Assembly: GCA_019843655.1 (NCBI GenBank)
Contig: JACDQD010000004.1
Coordinates: 7,750,001-7,814,000, forward strand
Source: Lethocerus indicus
Lineage: Eukaryota; Arthropoda; Insecta; Hemiptera; Belostomatidae
Length of the DNA: 64,000 bases
Reading direction: 5' to 3'
Positions 26,249-37,210 of the stretch are shown piece by piece. Each line of letters begins with the position of its first letter. Position 1 is the stretch's first letter. A program made the translations under genes and the position numbers. The notes below the pieces were generated by a model. It was not told the origin of the DNA. It saw only the letters and a program-made list of their open reading frames with translations, and made no database searches.

Positions 26249-26271
26249 GGGGGTGGGAGGGGGAGAAGGGG
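26249..26271 (+). other. Guanine-quadruplex motif on the plus strand
   Basis: G runs at 26249-26253, 26255-26257, 26259-26263 and 26268-26271 are separated by loops of one, one and four bases, a compact intramolecular quadruplex pattern. Confidence 0.65.
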
Positions 26272-26420
26272 AGGAATAGAGGAAAGAAAAGGATGGTCGG
26301 GGAAAGGGGAATGGGAAAAGTGGGTTTAAACAAGAGTGACCCACTCTGCGGCCTAGACACCAGCCCAAACAGCCACGGACACTCGGACATCGAAAAATTA
26401 ATCTCTAATTGAATACAAAC

Positions 26421-27940
26421 CAAGAGAAATTAGAGCGTGTTTGATCCAGGGTAATATGTCCGAGTCCAGTTTTCAATCTGGTTTTGTTGGATGGAAACAT
26501 CTTCAACTATCAACACTGAATCGCTCTTAAAATAAAGAATGTAATATAAACTTTAGTACAGGGATTTTATAAACTTTGAAGGGACGTACTATTATTGTTT
26601 TCATGTAATATTACATGTAAAGAAAATAGAATTTGAATACATAGATGAATTTCCGCCCAACTGGATTAGTCGTCAATAACCGAGCAATCTTACACCGTTC
26701 CCCCACTACAGTGGTTGTGATTGGTATAAAATAATGAATATAATATCATACTTTGGTTATACTTACCAGTAAATAAATGCCTAAATTACATAAAATGCAC
26801 GTTGTCACGTCAGTAATCAGGCAAAAATGAGGATGTTCTAAGAGATACTCAGGTGTAAATTTATATATCGTTAGATAACCTGCATCAAGTAATCCTGTTT
26901 ATTGCCAACAGTAACCTCGTTCTATTAACTAAACCAAAATACATTTTACTATAGTCAATATTAGAAGAAATGTCCAAGTTTTCTGTATTTTTTAAAAATC
27001 AATCACATTTTATTAAACTAAATGCGGTTAGACACACTGTCTCTGGTATTTCCCGAATTCTGAGAAAGGAAAGGAGAGCACGCTTGGTCAATAACGCAGG
27101 TACAAATCTCTTCATTCTATTTCCCGAGGCCCGGAAATAAGAGTGGAGGGGGTTCACGTTCGGAAGGCAATCAAATAAGGTATTAAACCGTATGGAGCCG
27201 AAGCGGGGGATCGGAGCGCGGCTAAGACCTACACGGAAAGGGCTAAGCATTTCCATACACTCTGAAATATGCCAGGATCCTCCCCACATCCAAACCCCCT
27301 GAGATTCGGAAAATATCATTCGCACTTTATACTTATTTCAAATGTTTCTTTTCTTTCTATAACAAGTACGAGTAAAGTCGAGTAAAAAATCTACGCGGTA
27401 CATTTTTCAATATCTCATACCAGTTTACTCTTGTTCACTAATTTGCCGACTTGTTTCCAGATATTAATAACTTGTGTGTAATAATGTAACCATTTCATCT
27501 TTGCACATAATATATAATCATAATATTCAAGGGTATTCTTAAACCGGTCGCCTGATTCGATATTACAGGGCGCCTAGGAAACTAAGCCCGCGATACACAA
27601 ACGCGTGGCAACAATGGGCAAAAAGAATTTTTTGAAAACTTAATTTTAAATTTTTTTATAATAAGTAAGTGACTAAATGACTTAGTATATATTTAATATG
27701 AAAAAGGTGTATTATCGCCCTTCTTTTCATTGTTGCTGCTGGCGTTTTCTGCATACTATTGGCATACTTTGTTCTATAATATTATACGAACATACGCCGG
27801 AAGTTTATTTCCTGCGTTCTGCTTTATATTCGATGAAATATTACAGTTATAACCATCAAACAAGCGTATATCTTTGCATCTCACGCGAAGACAATTGGGC
27901 AGGGAACGTTTTGTCAACAAATACTTTATCATGGGGGAAT
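26421..27940. other. AT-rich stretch with one GC patch
   Basis: A 16-base palindrome (CATGTAATATTACATG) lies at 26602-26617. A GC patch lies at about 27110-27310 within a 108-codon minus-strand frame (26999-27325) of no recognisable family. The rest is AT-rich and uninformative. Confidence 0.6.
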
Positions 27941-28280
27941 CGGTGGGCATATATATAAGGGCGAGCTTAGAGTAAGCGGGACGCGGCGTGCCCTGTGTTA
28001 TTGCCGAGGGGGTTATAAAGAGCGGCGGAAGATGCAGAAGACCCAGAAGAAGAAGAAGAAGAAGGAGAAGGGTTGATCCAACCCCCTAAAACGTTGGAAA
28101 TGAAAGATTCAGTGGAGGATTGAGAGGGGGCTGTGGCACTGCAGAGTACGTGCTCGACAGGGAACCCTATGCTAACTAAAAAGAGGATCACGTGGATACC
28201 CCTACTACGTGCTCCCTCCTACTATTAGCAGGCTTTCCGGACACCAGAACGCCCCGGGGATATATTCCATGCGCGTCCAC
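27941..28280. other. GC-rich island with an AGA repeat
   Basis: Purine-rich on the plus strand, containing (AGA)n at 28045-28064. A TATATATAAG word lies at 27949-27958, just at the AT-to-GC boundary. A 74-codon minus-strand frame with a serine run derives from the AGA repeat. No gene is supported. Confidence 0.6.
28045..28064 (+). repeat. (AGA)n microsatellite
   Basis: About six to seven AGA units, followed by an imperfect purine continuation to 28070. Read on the minus strand it encodes a serine run, but no gene is supported there. Confidence 0.85.
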
Positions 28281-28369
28281 TATATTATTACAAAATGTCA
28301 TCTCCTCGTTATTTTAAATTTTCCTAACATTTTATTTATGATAATTTGTTCGGTAGATAATCAATTCAG

Positions 28370-28410
<41 letters not shown>

Positions 28411-28860
28411 TATGTATAACATACACAAATATGAACTAAAAACATTTGAAAATTACCATATCAATATAATGGCCATTTTTCAAAGTATTTTTCAAACTAT
28501 ATTCAAAAGTCATAAAAATATATATGTTCCTATTAATTATAGATGGATATCGTAATTGCCAGAAATGCAGGTGAGATAGAGTGTAGTATACGCATTTTGA
28601 TGTAGATTATGTCGGAATTTATAAGAAAATTTATAGTGGGAGTGTAATTGTGTATTTCCTAAGTTACTTTGTCTGATATTGGCCTTTATATATTGTCCTA
28701 AATTTCTTACAATGGAAATTTATTTCGTTTTGATAAATAACATGCGTCAATACAGAGAAAATAACTGATTATAGTAATTTTTAATTAACTATATACAATC
28801 TCATAGTCGTGCAATGGGGTACAATGGGGACAAAATTTCCTAATAATGCACCCAATTCAT
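28281..28860. other. AT-rich stretch with a CA microsatellite
   Basis: AT-rich DNA around the (CA)17 tract. No gene or other structure is seen. Confidence 0.65.
28373..28406 (+). repeat. (CA)17 microsatellite
   Basis: An uninterrupted CA dinucleotide tract of 34 bases, followed by TGTATATGTATA. It is typical of eukaryotic nuclear genomes and likely length-polymorphic. Confidence 0.95.
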
Positions 28861-29250
28861 TATTCCTCACCTGCCGTCACAGCGTCGTTCATCAACATTG
28901 TCAATCATTGGAGGCTGAAACCAAGTTAAGAGTGGACGGGAAACGGAGACAGACGAGGACGAAACACAAAGGCAAGGGAGAGTTCGGTTCCGAACAATGA
29001 TTTGTGGCGAATCCAAACAACGCTAATAAATTCGTTTCGGAATTCACCGGTGAAGGGCCCGGGCCGGGGTTTGCATAAAACAACGTGCCCGTTTGAAGAA
29101 TTCAGAAGGAATGAATGGCCGCGGCGGCGGGCGGGAGATGCAAATTCATGCGAGCCGGACCCATTTGCCGGCAACATGAATCACAAAACGCCCCGCCCCA
29201 ACTTTATTGGCAGAAATTCAATTAGCCTGCTTACCCTTTCGGGTTGATGA
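28861..29250. other. GC-rich island
   Basis: Open on both strands for 60 to 83 codons, with overlapping frames and no recognisable translation. A GGGCCCGGGCC stretch lies near 29055 and GCGGCGGCGG near 29120. Same character as the other islands. Confidence 0.6.
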
Positions 29251-30880
29251 ATCGATATAAATTGTGACAAAGCGGACTGATTGGAACCACCGATAATTTC
29301 AATTCCCGATGACGTTTATCATTGAGTACATTTTCCGGTGAAATAACTTAAATACTCATTTGTTAAAGGCGAGCATTCGACGACCGCTAATCACCGCGAG
29401 TTTCCCTACAAGTGACCTACTCCAAAGTAACAGATACTGATACTAGGTATTTTTCATTGCATTAATCACTGCAGCGAAAGTCAAGGAACAGCCATTTTTA
29501 TATACCCTCGGTCAACTCATTTCTATTATTCACTCAATTAACAGTCTCTTTATAACGCATTAAAATTGCATAAAAGGGCTCACCGAGGAGCCACGTTGGA
29601 AGTGCCGGAATTAAATTATACTACTTGAACAATTTCACTTCGCTTTACAGTTTCCTTCTTTAACGCCGAATAAAAAGACAAAAAGATAATTACTCTTTCC
29701 CGCTTTCGGCCGCCTGGAAAATGTTATCTAGAACACTGCAGACAGTGTAAATTTAAGCGCAACAACATTTTACAGCTTTTATATTTTCAAATTTTCCTGT
29801 TCATTCTTGAACCTGATATTGACAACATAAATAATTATGTACTATACTAATTACGTTTCGAATCAGTTGAGGAAAACAGACGTTTCATTAGGCTTAATGT
29901 TCGCTACAAATTACATGTAGAGCAGTTAACATACTGGGCCGCTAAATAAAATAACTAGGTGTATTTAATTAACCGGGTCGTAAATAAAACCAATAAGACA
30001 AGTCACAAATTGACTGTAGCAGCGGCAAATGTTCAGAAAGATAAACATAAAAGTCACCACCGTTGAATCGTAAATAAATTACAAACCGATGTAAAGAAAA
30101 ATCATTTTAAAAACATAGACCATTGATTGTGACCTATCTCAAGCTACGCATACTACTAAATTATTAATTTGGCCATCTATTCTTGTATTGAAGGCGAATA
30201 AGCAACTAAATCATATTTATGCAGAATTATTCTGTGCACACTAGCCGAATATTAATATAATACTGCAACTTGTTCTCTGACCTGCAAATCGCTTCTGTTG
30301 TAAACTGCAACACCCTGATCGCTATCGGTAAACTGCGCCATTGATGTTATATTTATGTGTATTTCTGATTGCTGATCAAAGGGATCCTAAAATTAGTTAG
30401 TTCGCCAGCTGCAGGGGTGCATAATAAAACGTTTTCAACACCGAGCGGTTATAGACACGTAGATAATTTTCAATTAAACATTAACACGGTTGGTAAACTA
30501 GAAAACACTGATCTAATTTTCCAATGGGAAAATGTAGTAGCTCCGGAGCCAAAAGAATGCAAAATATTAATTATCCCATAAATTATTTGTAATGTTCGGA
30601 ATTTACTTTTTAGTATACCTGAGACTTTAAGTAAAAAATTTTAAAATATCAAAGTATAACCGTAGTAATATAAAAATATTGTTATTTGACTAATGTTAAG
30701 ACAATATTCTCATTTCGGCTGACTTAGTGCTGTACACGGACAAGTTAAAGGCCTCTCATAGCTTAAGAAACTAAGAAATGTACAACTCAGGAACAGAGGA
30801 AAGAAGAGGGGTATAAAAATACATAGGCGAAGAAGGGAGCCAAGAGAGATACGCTCACGGGGAACGGACATAAGAAAAAG
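29251..30880. other. AT-rich non-coding stretch
   Basis: No gene, repeat or RNA gene is recognised. Frames are at most 70 codons. Short mixed patches occur near 29580 and 29700. Confidence 0.65.
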
Positions 30881-31800
30881 AAGTGATCCTCATGGGAATT
30901 ACAGGAGAGGGCCCACATTTCGTTTCGACCCATCGTATTCCCTTTTATACTCCACCCTTCGGGATCTGAATATCCCTTTCGATCCTAATTGATTTTACGG
31001 AGAGAGAGAGAAAGTGCGGACAGTGCAATAAATGAGAACAAAGAAGGGTCGGGGAAGAACCTATAATACAGGTTTCGTTTACCTGGGCCTTCTTTATGTT
31101 CGAACTTTTACATTTACACTGGCGCAACTCACCCTTATTCTTCACGAGCAAAAATGTTTGGACCATACATGAAATAGAAGGTTAGGGAGCACGTGAATGT
31201 AAATTACATTTACTGACTTCCATACGAGGAAGATTAGAAACGTACGCACATCTCTGTTGGCCACATTATTATGAAATAATTCTATAACAGGCTGTCCGTA
31301 CCTGGGACGGGGTTATTAAAGAAAAAGCTCTATTGGATTTAAATAACACTTGAACGAATTTCAGTTATAAATAACCTTCCTATTTCTCCAAAGATCTTTA
31401 CGTCCCCTTCCGAAATATCCGGCTGTCTTCAGGGCCGACCGAAAGTGGAAACACAAATTAAAGTCGGAAGATAAATGCAGGGGCCTAAGTGAGTTTAACC
31501 AGGGTATCTACCGCCGTGCCGAAAAGTACAATTAATCGGAAGGCTCTAAGGAACATGTGTCTGTTCTGTTTCACTCCCTTATAATCGAGTTCGCTTGTTT
31601 CCGTTTCTCACTTAAATTATTGTTGTGGCCGTCTCCCAGTCTTAAATTATGGCAAGCGGTACGAACACTCCCCGTACGAAGCAGGTAGAGGTACCGCGTC
31701 CAAACCTTAGATGCAATCAGCAACTTCATGTTAAAATTAAACTATACAAACAAACGAATTTAGTTTTCCAGACCCAAACTTAATAATTTGTGCAATTAGG
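30881..31800. other. Mixed stretch with a short GA tract
   Basis: A moderately GC-rich patch (about 30890-31160) contains (GA)6 at 31000-31011. The rest is AT-rich. Frames are below 75 codons. Nothing else is recognised. Confidence 0.6.
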
Positions 31801-31819
31801 TAATAAACAAATATACGTA

Positions 31820-32172
31820 TTAAACAAGAATTAATAGAATATTTTTCCGCAAAGATACAGTAGCTTTCAGTAAGCCAATACTGAACGTATTTATCCACAG
31901 AAAATGCATAGGAATAAGAGATTTTATTACTCGATTATACACCCACGACTTGAAAAAGTGGTCGGTAAACCCGGTCAAAATGTCCATGTTGGAAAGTGGA
32001 TATAACAACTCCGCGAATGTAATATGCATATTCTCGGTATGATTTTCAGATAAATAACGGCTCGAACACCGCTTAAACGTCACCAGACTTTCATGTAACA
32101 GAGTATTACGTTTAACACCAAAATTATTTACAAATTCCCTTTGTAGGGCATCTGCAGAAACAACAGAGATGC

Positions 32173-32229
<57 letters not shown>

Positions 32230-32446
32230 GTGTGGGTTGTACATATACCCTCAGTAAGATATGAGAATAATAGGTTCCATTGAAAAAGACAAATACGAGT
32301 TCTGTCGAAACCGTTGGGTAATTGACAAGTTGCACGCGATATTCCGTTTGGATCGATAAGTAATTTAATATATGTGTTTTTATCAAGAGGAGAAATTCAT
32401 TTCTATCAAAACGTACGTGACGCAAAATCATAGTATTTGTAACCAT
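31820..32446 (-). other. Unassigned 208-codon open frame, probably not a gene
   Basis: This ATG-started frame lies in DNA of ordinary AT-rich composition, not in a GC island, so its length is less easily explained by low stop density. The start context is good (G at -3, G at +4), with an in-frame stop four codons upstream. About 17 central codons are Ile-Tyr repeats from the AT microsatellite. Against coding: Ala and Gly are very scarce (about seven in 208), codon position one shows no G enrichment, and no domain is recognised. A chance frame is more likely than an orphan gene. Confidence 0.12.
32175..32225. repeat. (AT)n microsatellite
   Basis: An uninterrupted AT tract of 51 bases. Unlike the tract at 22331, its flanks (GCAG before, GGGTGT after) are not complementary to each other. 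It has no stop codon in any frame, which helps the overlapping minus-strand frame stay open. Confidence 0.95.
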
Positions 32447-33180
32447 GGCGACCGACTATTATAATGGGTAGAATGGCTCCAAACAAAATGGGATTAGTTT
32501 CACTGCAACAACACAGGTTTATTCTGCGGTATAATTCGCGCATTTTTTTATCAATTGAATAACAGTTTATGTTATTTTACTATTCTAAATTTCATTAACT
32601 AAATACGTTCTCCAAATGTGTGGTCGACTACAGGATATAACCACGAATTTAAAACCGCATTTCTTGGAATGAGTATATTGATTAACAAATTAAACAAAAA
32701 ATAAAAGAATTAAAATGATCATTAGAATAAAGAATAAGAGCATTATGTAAGATTAGAAAGCAAATAATAATTTCGTAGCTGCTTACACAATGATATATAT
32801 TTATGCGCCTTCATCCGAAATATAAACAAGCACCCATGATTTTTCTTATTGAAAATCAATTTCATTTTTAAGAAGGGTACGTAATTAATGGGAGAAATTT
32901 GATCTAATACTAGGGGATCGGGTAGGAATTCCCCAATTGTTTGGTTTATCGCTACATGAGAACTATGTCGGACTAATGAAATTACTCAAGCTTTGCCCAA
33001 ATCGATTCTATTCACAGATAACGCAGTGGCATACTGCTGTATAATTTAGTGCCACATTAAATCGTGCAACAAGATAGAATATACCGCCATACGGAAAATG
33101 AAGTACTGTACCTAGCCGGATTCAAATCGGAAACTGAAAGTGCCAATTTCGTGGGTACCGCTAAATCGAGTTTGAGACGG

Positions 33181-34060
33181 ATCAATAATGAAAAACAGAA
33201 CTCGACGGCAATTACGAGTTCTTCATGAAGCCGACCACAACCGTTCGGCCGTAAATATAATTTCCAAGACCCCAGGGATTTCCACACACCCTTCATCAGA
33301 TACTGTCATTCCGCTCAAGTCCGAAGATGAAATTAATTCGTTTCTACCACCTTTCTTCACCCCGCGCTCTCTTTCTAATTCCTTCAACACCTGTCACCAA
33401 ATTAATTTTTCTTATCGCCTATTTGCGGGGCGAAGACAAAAAAAAGAAGTTCGAAAAGGTGGAGTTAATAAGCGGGTGGATTCTGCGGTTGTTGCGAGGC
33501 TAGGCCAACTTCCTCCGCCAGGAAAATCTACATTTAATTAAACTTTTTCTTTTCTGCCCGACAGGAAAAGCGACGAGGAGCCTAAATATAACAGGGGGAA
33601 AAAGTTCACAATAGTTCACTGCCCATGGGGCGAAATTATAACTTCCCTAAGGACGAACGGATTTAAAGCCGGGGTTATTTCTCGGGAAAAGATGGTAGAA
33701 TTAAATTCTAGAAGTAGCCCTGCCCTCCAGAAAAAATACATCTCGCTCTCAATTAAGGGATGATGGAAAATTTCCCGGTACACGAAACTAAACACGAATT
33801 CTAGAACAAAGAAATACAGTTTGAATTAGTGTAGGCTGTTTTTTCCGGGATTCATTTTATCCACATAGGCATGGACAGCGTTCAAGGTAGCTTGTAGAAA
33901 AAAAAAGAAGTATAATTAATTTGTTGGAAAATATTTATTTTATTGGATCAGTTTTATCGATTATTTTTTTCTCACTCGAATAGGGTTGGTACCGATTAAT
34001 ACAATACTGATGGAATGTACAAACATATTTCCAATTCCATTTCGAAGAATAAACCGTAAG
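33181..34060. other. GC patch and AT-rich DNA
   Basis: A moderately GC-rich block at 33190-33540 carries a 117-codon plus-strand frame (33188-33541) with no known motif. The remainder to 34060 is AT-rich with an A run at 33897-33906. No gene is supported. Confidence 0.55.
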
Positions 34061-34540
34061 CTGGCAATTCGGTTGGGTACAACCTGTACATGCATCCAGC
34101 GCGTGTGGATGCTCTCGGTCGACATTTGGGACGTCCCTCCTAATGGGCGTCCGGGAGGGAAGAAGCCCGGTGAGCCTCCTCCGGGCCCATAACTCGGCGT
34201 CGTAACGCCCCGGCAATAAACAGCCTCCCGTCCGCTCAACAAACCCGCCTTTCATCAAAGACAATTTCCCTTCTCCAGCGGCGAGTAGGACGAGGAATGA
34301 GGTCGCAGCGACGAACGCCCTCACCGGGGCATTCGATTGGACCGGCCGGAATTTACGACTCGTCCTATGATTCTGGATTATAGGGCCATTTCCGTCTCGG
34401 AGCAGCGGACCCGAGCGGCAGATGGTTTCCCGGAAGTGACGCAAATATATTTAGCAGTGAAACGGAGAGCAACTAAATATAACCCGGTCCCACAGCTCGC
34501 TCTGCTGACATACCGGCTTTAATTACTTCCCGGCCTGCTC
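34061..34540. other. GC-rich island with two adjacent hairpins
   Basis: A strongly GC-rich island. Two short hairpins lie side by side (34134-34160 and 34165-34186). A 169-codon minus-strand frame (33935-34444) and other frames on both strands cover it, with no recognisable translation. Confidence 0.6.
34134..34186. other. Two adjacent GC-rich hairpins
   Basis: TCCCTCC (34134-34140) pairs with GGAGGGA (34154-34160). Four bases later GCCCGG (34165-34170) pairs with CCGGGC (34181-34186). The loops are 13 and 10 bases. The pair could be a DNA dyad cluster or structured RNA, and nothing identifies a family. Confidence 0.4.
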
Positions 34541-35830
34541 AATTATGTTTACGTCGAGTATCGTAGTTTCTAATTTACCGACTCTTACAATTTCGAGCCT
34601 TAATACGGCCCAATCCGCCGTAACGGAAAATATATTTGGGCGGTGATTTATTATATTTAATATATAAAGCTCCTTGAAACATTTTCCGCTTATAATAATC
34701 TAGCCTAGATAATATCCTATATGTTCTCCGTGCTCTTGGCTTATGTAAACGCCTTCATGTAAAATTTGTCACTATCGACCGAACATATAATCTAACATAA
34801 CATAACTGTAACATAAAATCTTTACAAGTGCGCCCAAATTGGAAGAAGGTACTTGTACAGGTCAGTTGATGGCCTGGGGGTAGATAAAATGTTATATTCA
34901 CTGCGGTGTGAACCCTCCCCTCCTCCCATCTTCGGGGACTTTATCGCCTCCGGCCCTCGACCCTCTTTTCACTCTGAATTTATTAGAGGTTCTTGCCTTA
35001 TCTGTTAAATACATCGCGTCTTCCGGCCTGGGAGTGTACGCGGATGTATAAACCATTGTAGCGTCCAAAAAATCGAACACGTAGTATTACATCGGCATAA
35101 ATATTTACTAAAATATTCGACTAGCTAAGATATTATTAAATTTCCATGAGTTGTATTCTGATTTTATAGGAGAAATAGACAACGATATGGACCAATGGGG
35201 GAGATGCTCGACCGAGCAATAGCACAGTAACAATATTACCGCTGAAAATGTGGTATTTTTTATTTCTATTATGAAATAATACTTATATAACTAAAAAGTG
35301 GCGAAATAGCTTCAATAAACGATGAGAGAGAGCAATGGACGATACTCTGGTTAGTTTAGTCGACAGTCGTGCTCAAAAGCATATTTCTATGTTATTACTC
35401 TGTGTTTAAACCCTTCTTGAAACCTTTCTTAACTCAAATTTATGTATACATGCGCGTGTGAGAAATTGTCTCCACTTCCGTACGACTTACACCGATGTGC
35501 CGGGGTATTTGCTGGCGGGACATATTGCTGGACGGCCCCTCCATTTCCCATACGCGTCCTCCACGCCCTCGAAATCTGTATTTCCGAATACCGTATTACA
35601 TTTATGTCCGACACCTTGACTGGCGACTAAACTGGTAATTTCCCAAGAAGTGACGCCGGATCATCTCGCATGAACTCTCCGACTGTCGGATGGTCAGTGC
35701 TCAATAAATTATTACGATACGATAACCAAACATAATCGACTAGTCATAGGAAGTACGTTATTTATGTGCGTGAATCAAATATCTGTGTGGACTGTAATAT
35801 ATAAAGTTTAAAATCGAATCGATGAGACAA
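34541..35830. other. AT-rich DNA with two small GC patches
   Basis: TAACATA-type words are repeated near 34793-34816. GC patches lie at about 34890-35050 and 35470-35690, each open on one or both strands for about 60 codons. Nothing is recognisable. Confidence 0.6.
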
Positions 35831-37210
35831 CTCATATGCTCTCTCTAGTTCTTAGTCGCGCATATTACAGTTAAACTGTACAACGCAGGGCAAGATGGTT
35901 TCGAACAACGATCTAAAAGTAATGAGATAGAAAATACAGGTTTCGACGACACGGGCAGACTAGATAGTACGAACACCGTTTCCAGCGAACCTAATTCAAT
36001 TGAAAGTGGCAATACGGGCAACCGGACGGAAATGGAACGATACACGAAGGAAATGAAAAACAAACTGAGATATACATATTTGGCGTTGGTGCTATCCAAA
36101 GTTGGAGGGAACAGCTCGCATGCCGAATTCTGGCAGATGGGGTGGTGTTTACGTGGGGGCGGGGGAGAGGTTGGGCTCGATAAGTCAACACGAACCGCCA
36201 TCCCCGGGCTAACTGAAAACAACTTTTCGGACGTGTAAGACCGAACCTGGCACAAGTCGAGCTACGCCAATTTTAATATCGAATCTCACGAACCGACGCC
36301 CTCCCCCTATCATCCCCTCACCACCCCCCCACCCAGCGAGCAACAAAAGAGGAATATCCCGAATCCGAATATAGACGCCGGGATAAAGGTGGCACTAATT
36401 CATTTTTCAGATATTGGTAAGCGGTCTACGATTGTACAGGATTTAGTATCATGCGGACGATTTACCGCTTCTGCTCGCGTGTCCCACCCGGGACAGTATT
36501 CTGTCTGGTAGTGTAACTCGGATTAGAACGTTCATTCGGGTTGGGGAATGTACAACTGACGGTTTTTCCTCATTTTCTACGAAGAGTGTGGCGAAATGCA
36601 AGACCGCGAACGCAACTTTACAACTATAAATGCATTGGTAATTTATACCTATCGAGTTTAATTTCATTCTGAGTATATAGATTTTAGTTAGCCTCATTTT
36701 AGTCGGCTTTGTCAGAGGTCAAATTGGCCTCTCGGTTTGTAAATAAAGAGCGGTCGCTAACTCCGGCTAAAAATAGAAACGATCGACCTATCGTTGAGAA
36801 AGAAAAACGATCGTTTCAAACGAAATCCCGGATCGGCCGAAAGCGGAGAAGTGTGATGTAGGGGGTGGGTGGAGGAGTGGGCGGGGGTTGCAATCATCCG
36901 CCCCGGGGCCGACGTCCGCTCACCGTTCGGTAATTTGAATATAAAGTGGCGTGTATGGCTAATAGCGTTCGATAGGATCGCCACTCCACTGAGCCATTAA
37001 TGCCCCCACCGACCACCGCCCCAATCCACCCCCACATAATAAACGTCAGTCGGTCAGCTCGAGAACTAACGGTAAGGGCGGCCCTTACGAGCGGTCCTAA
37101 AATTTCTTCCCGTCCAGTTTTGACTCGTGTGATTTTTTCGTCCAGCGGTGAAATTGATTTACGACCGATCAATGCCCGATGGGGAGTTCTGTCGAGATAA
37201 GGACGCGTGT
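35831..37210. other. Two GC-rich islands
   Basis: Islands at about 36100-36400 and 36810-37200. The first is G-rich on the plus strand, then C-rich, with a quadruplex pattern at 36303-36334. Frames of 66 to 136 codons overlap on both strands, Ser/Pro-rich on the minus strand. No gene is supported. Confidence 0.6.
36303..36334 (-). other. Guanine-quadruplex motif on the minus strand
   Basis: C runs on the plus strand at 36303-36307, 36314-36317, 36324-36330 and 36332-36334 are separated by six, six and one bases, which satisfies the usual quadruplex pattern on the complementary strand. Confidence 0.45.

Larger units (their letters stand above)
26081..26420. other. Strand-asymmetric G/A-rich island
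   Basis: From 26091 to 26111 the plus strand is C-rich. From about 26230 to 26325 it is almost pure purine with many G runs. Both parts fit the quadruplex pattern on opposite strands. Frames on either strand (60 to 75 codons) translate to Arg/Gly- or Pro/Ser-rich low-complexity sequence. No gene is supported. Confidence 0.65.
31801..33180. other. AT-rich stretch with an AT microsatellite and a long unassigned minus-strand frame
   Basis: Holds the (AT)n tract at 32175-32225 and the 208-codon minus-strand frame 31820-32446 that runs through it. Beyond 32450 the DNA is AT-rich without structure. Confidence 0.6.

Noticed and set aside
27949..27980. TATATATAAG word at an AT-to-GC boundary as a promoter
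   Set aside because: No initiator-like word at the right distance, and TATA-type words are common in this AT-rich DNA.
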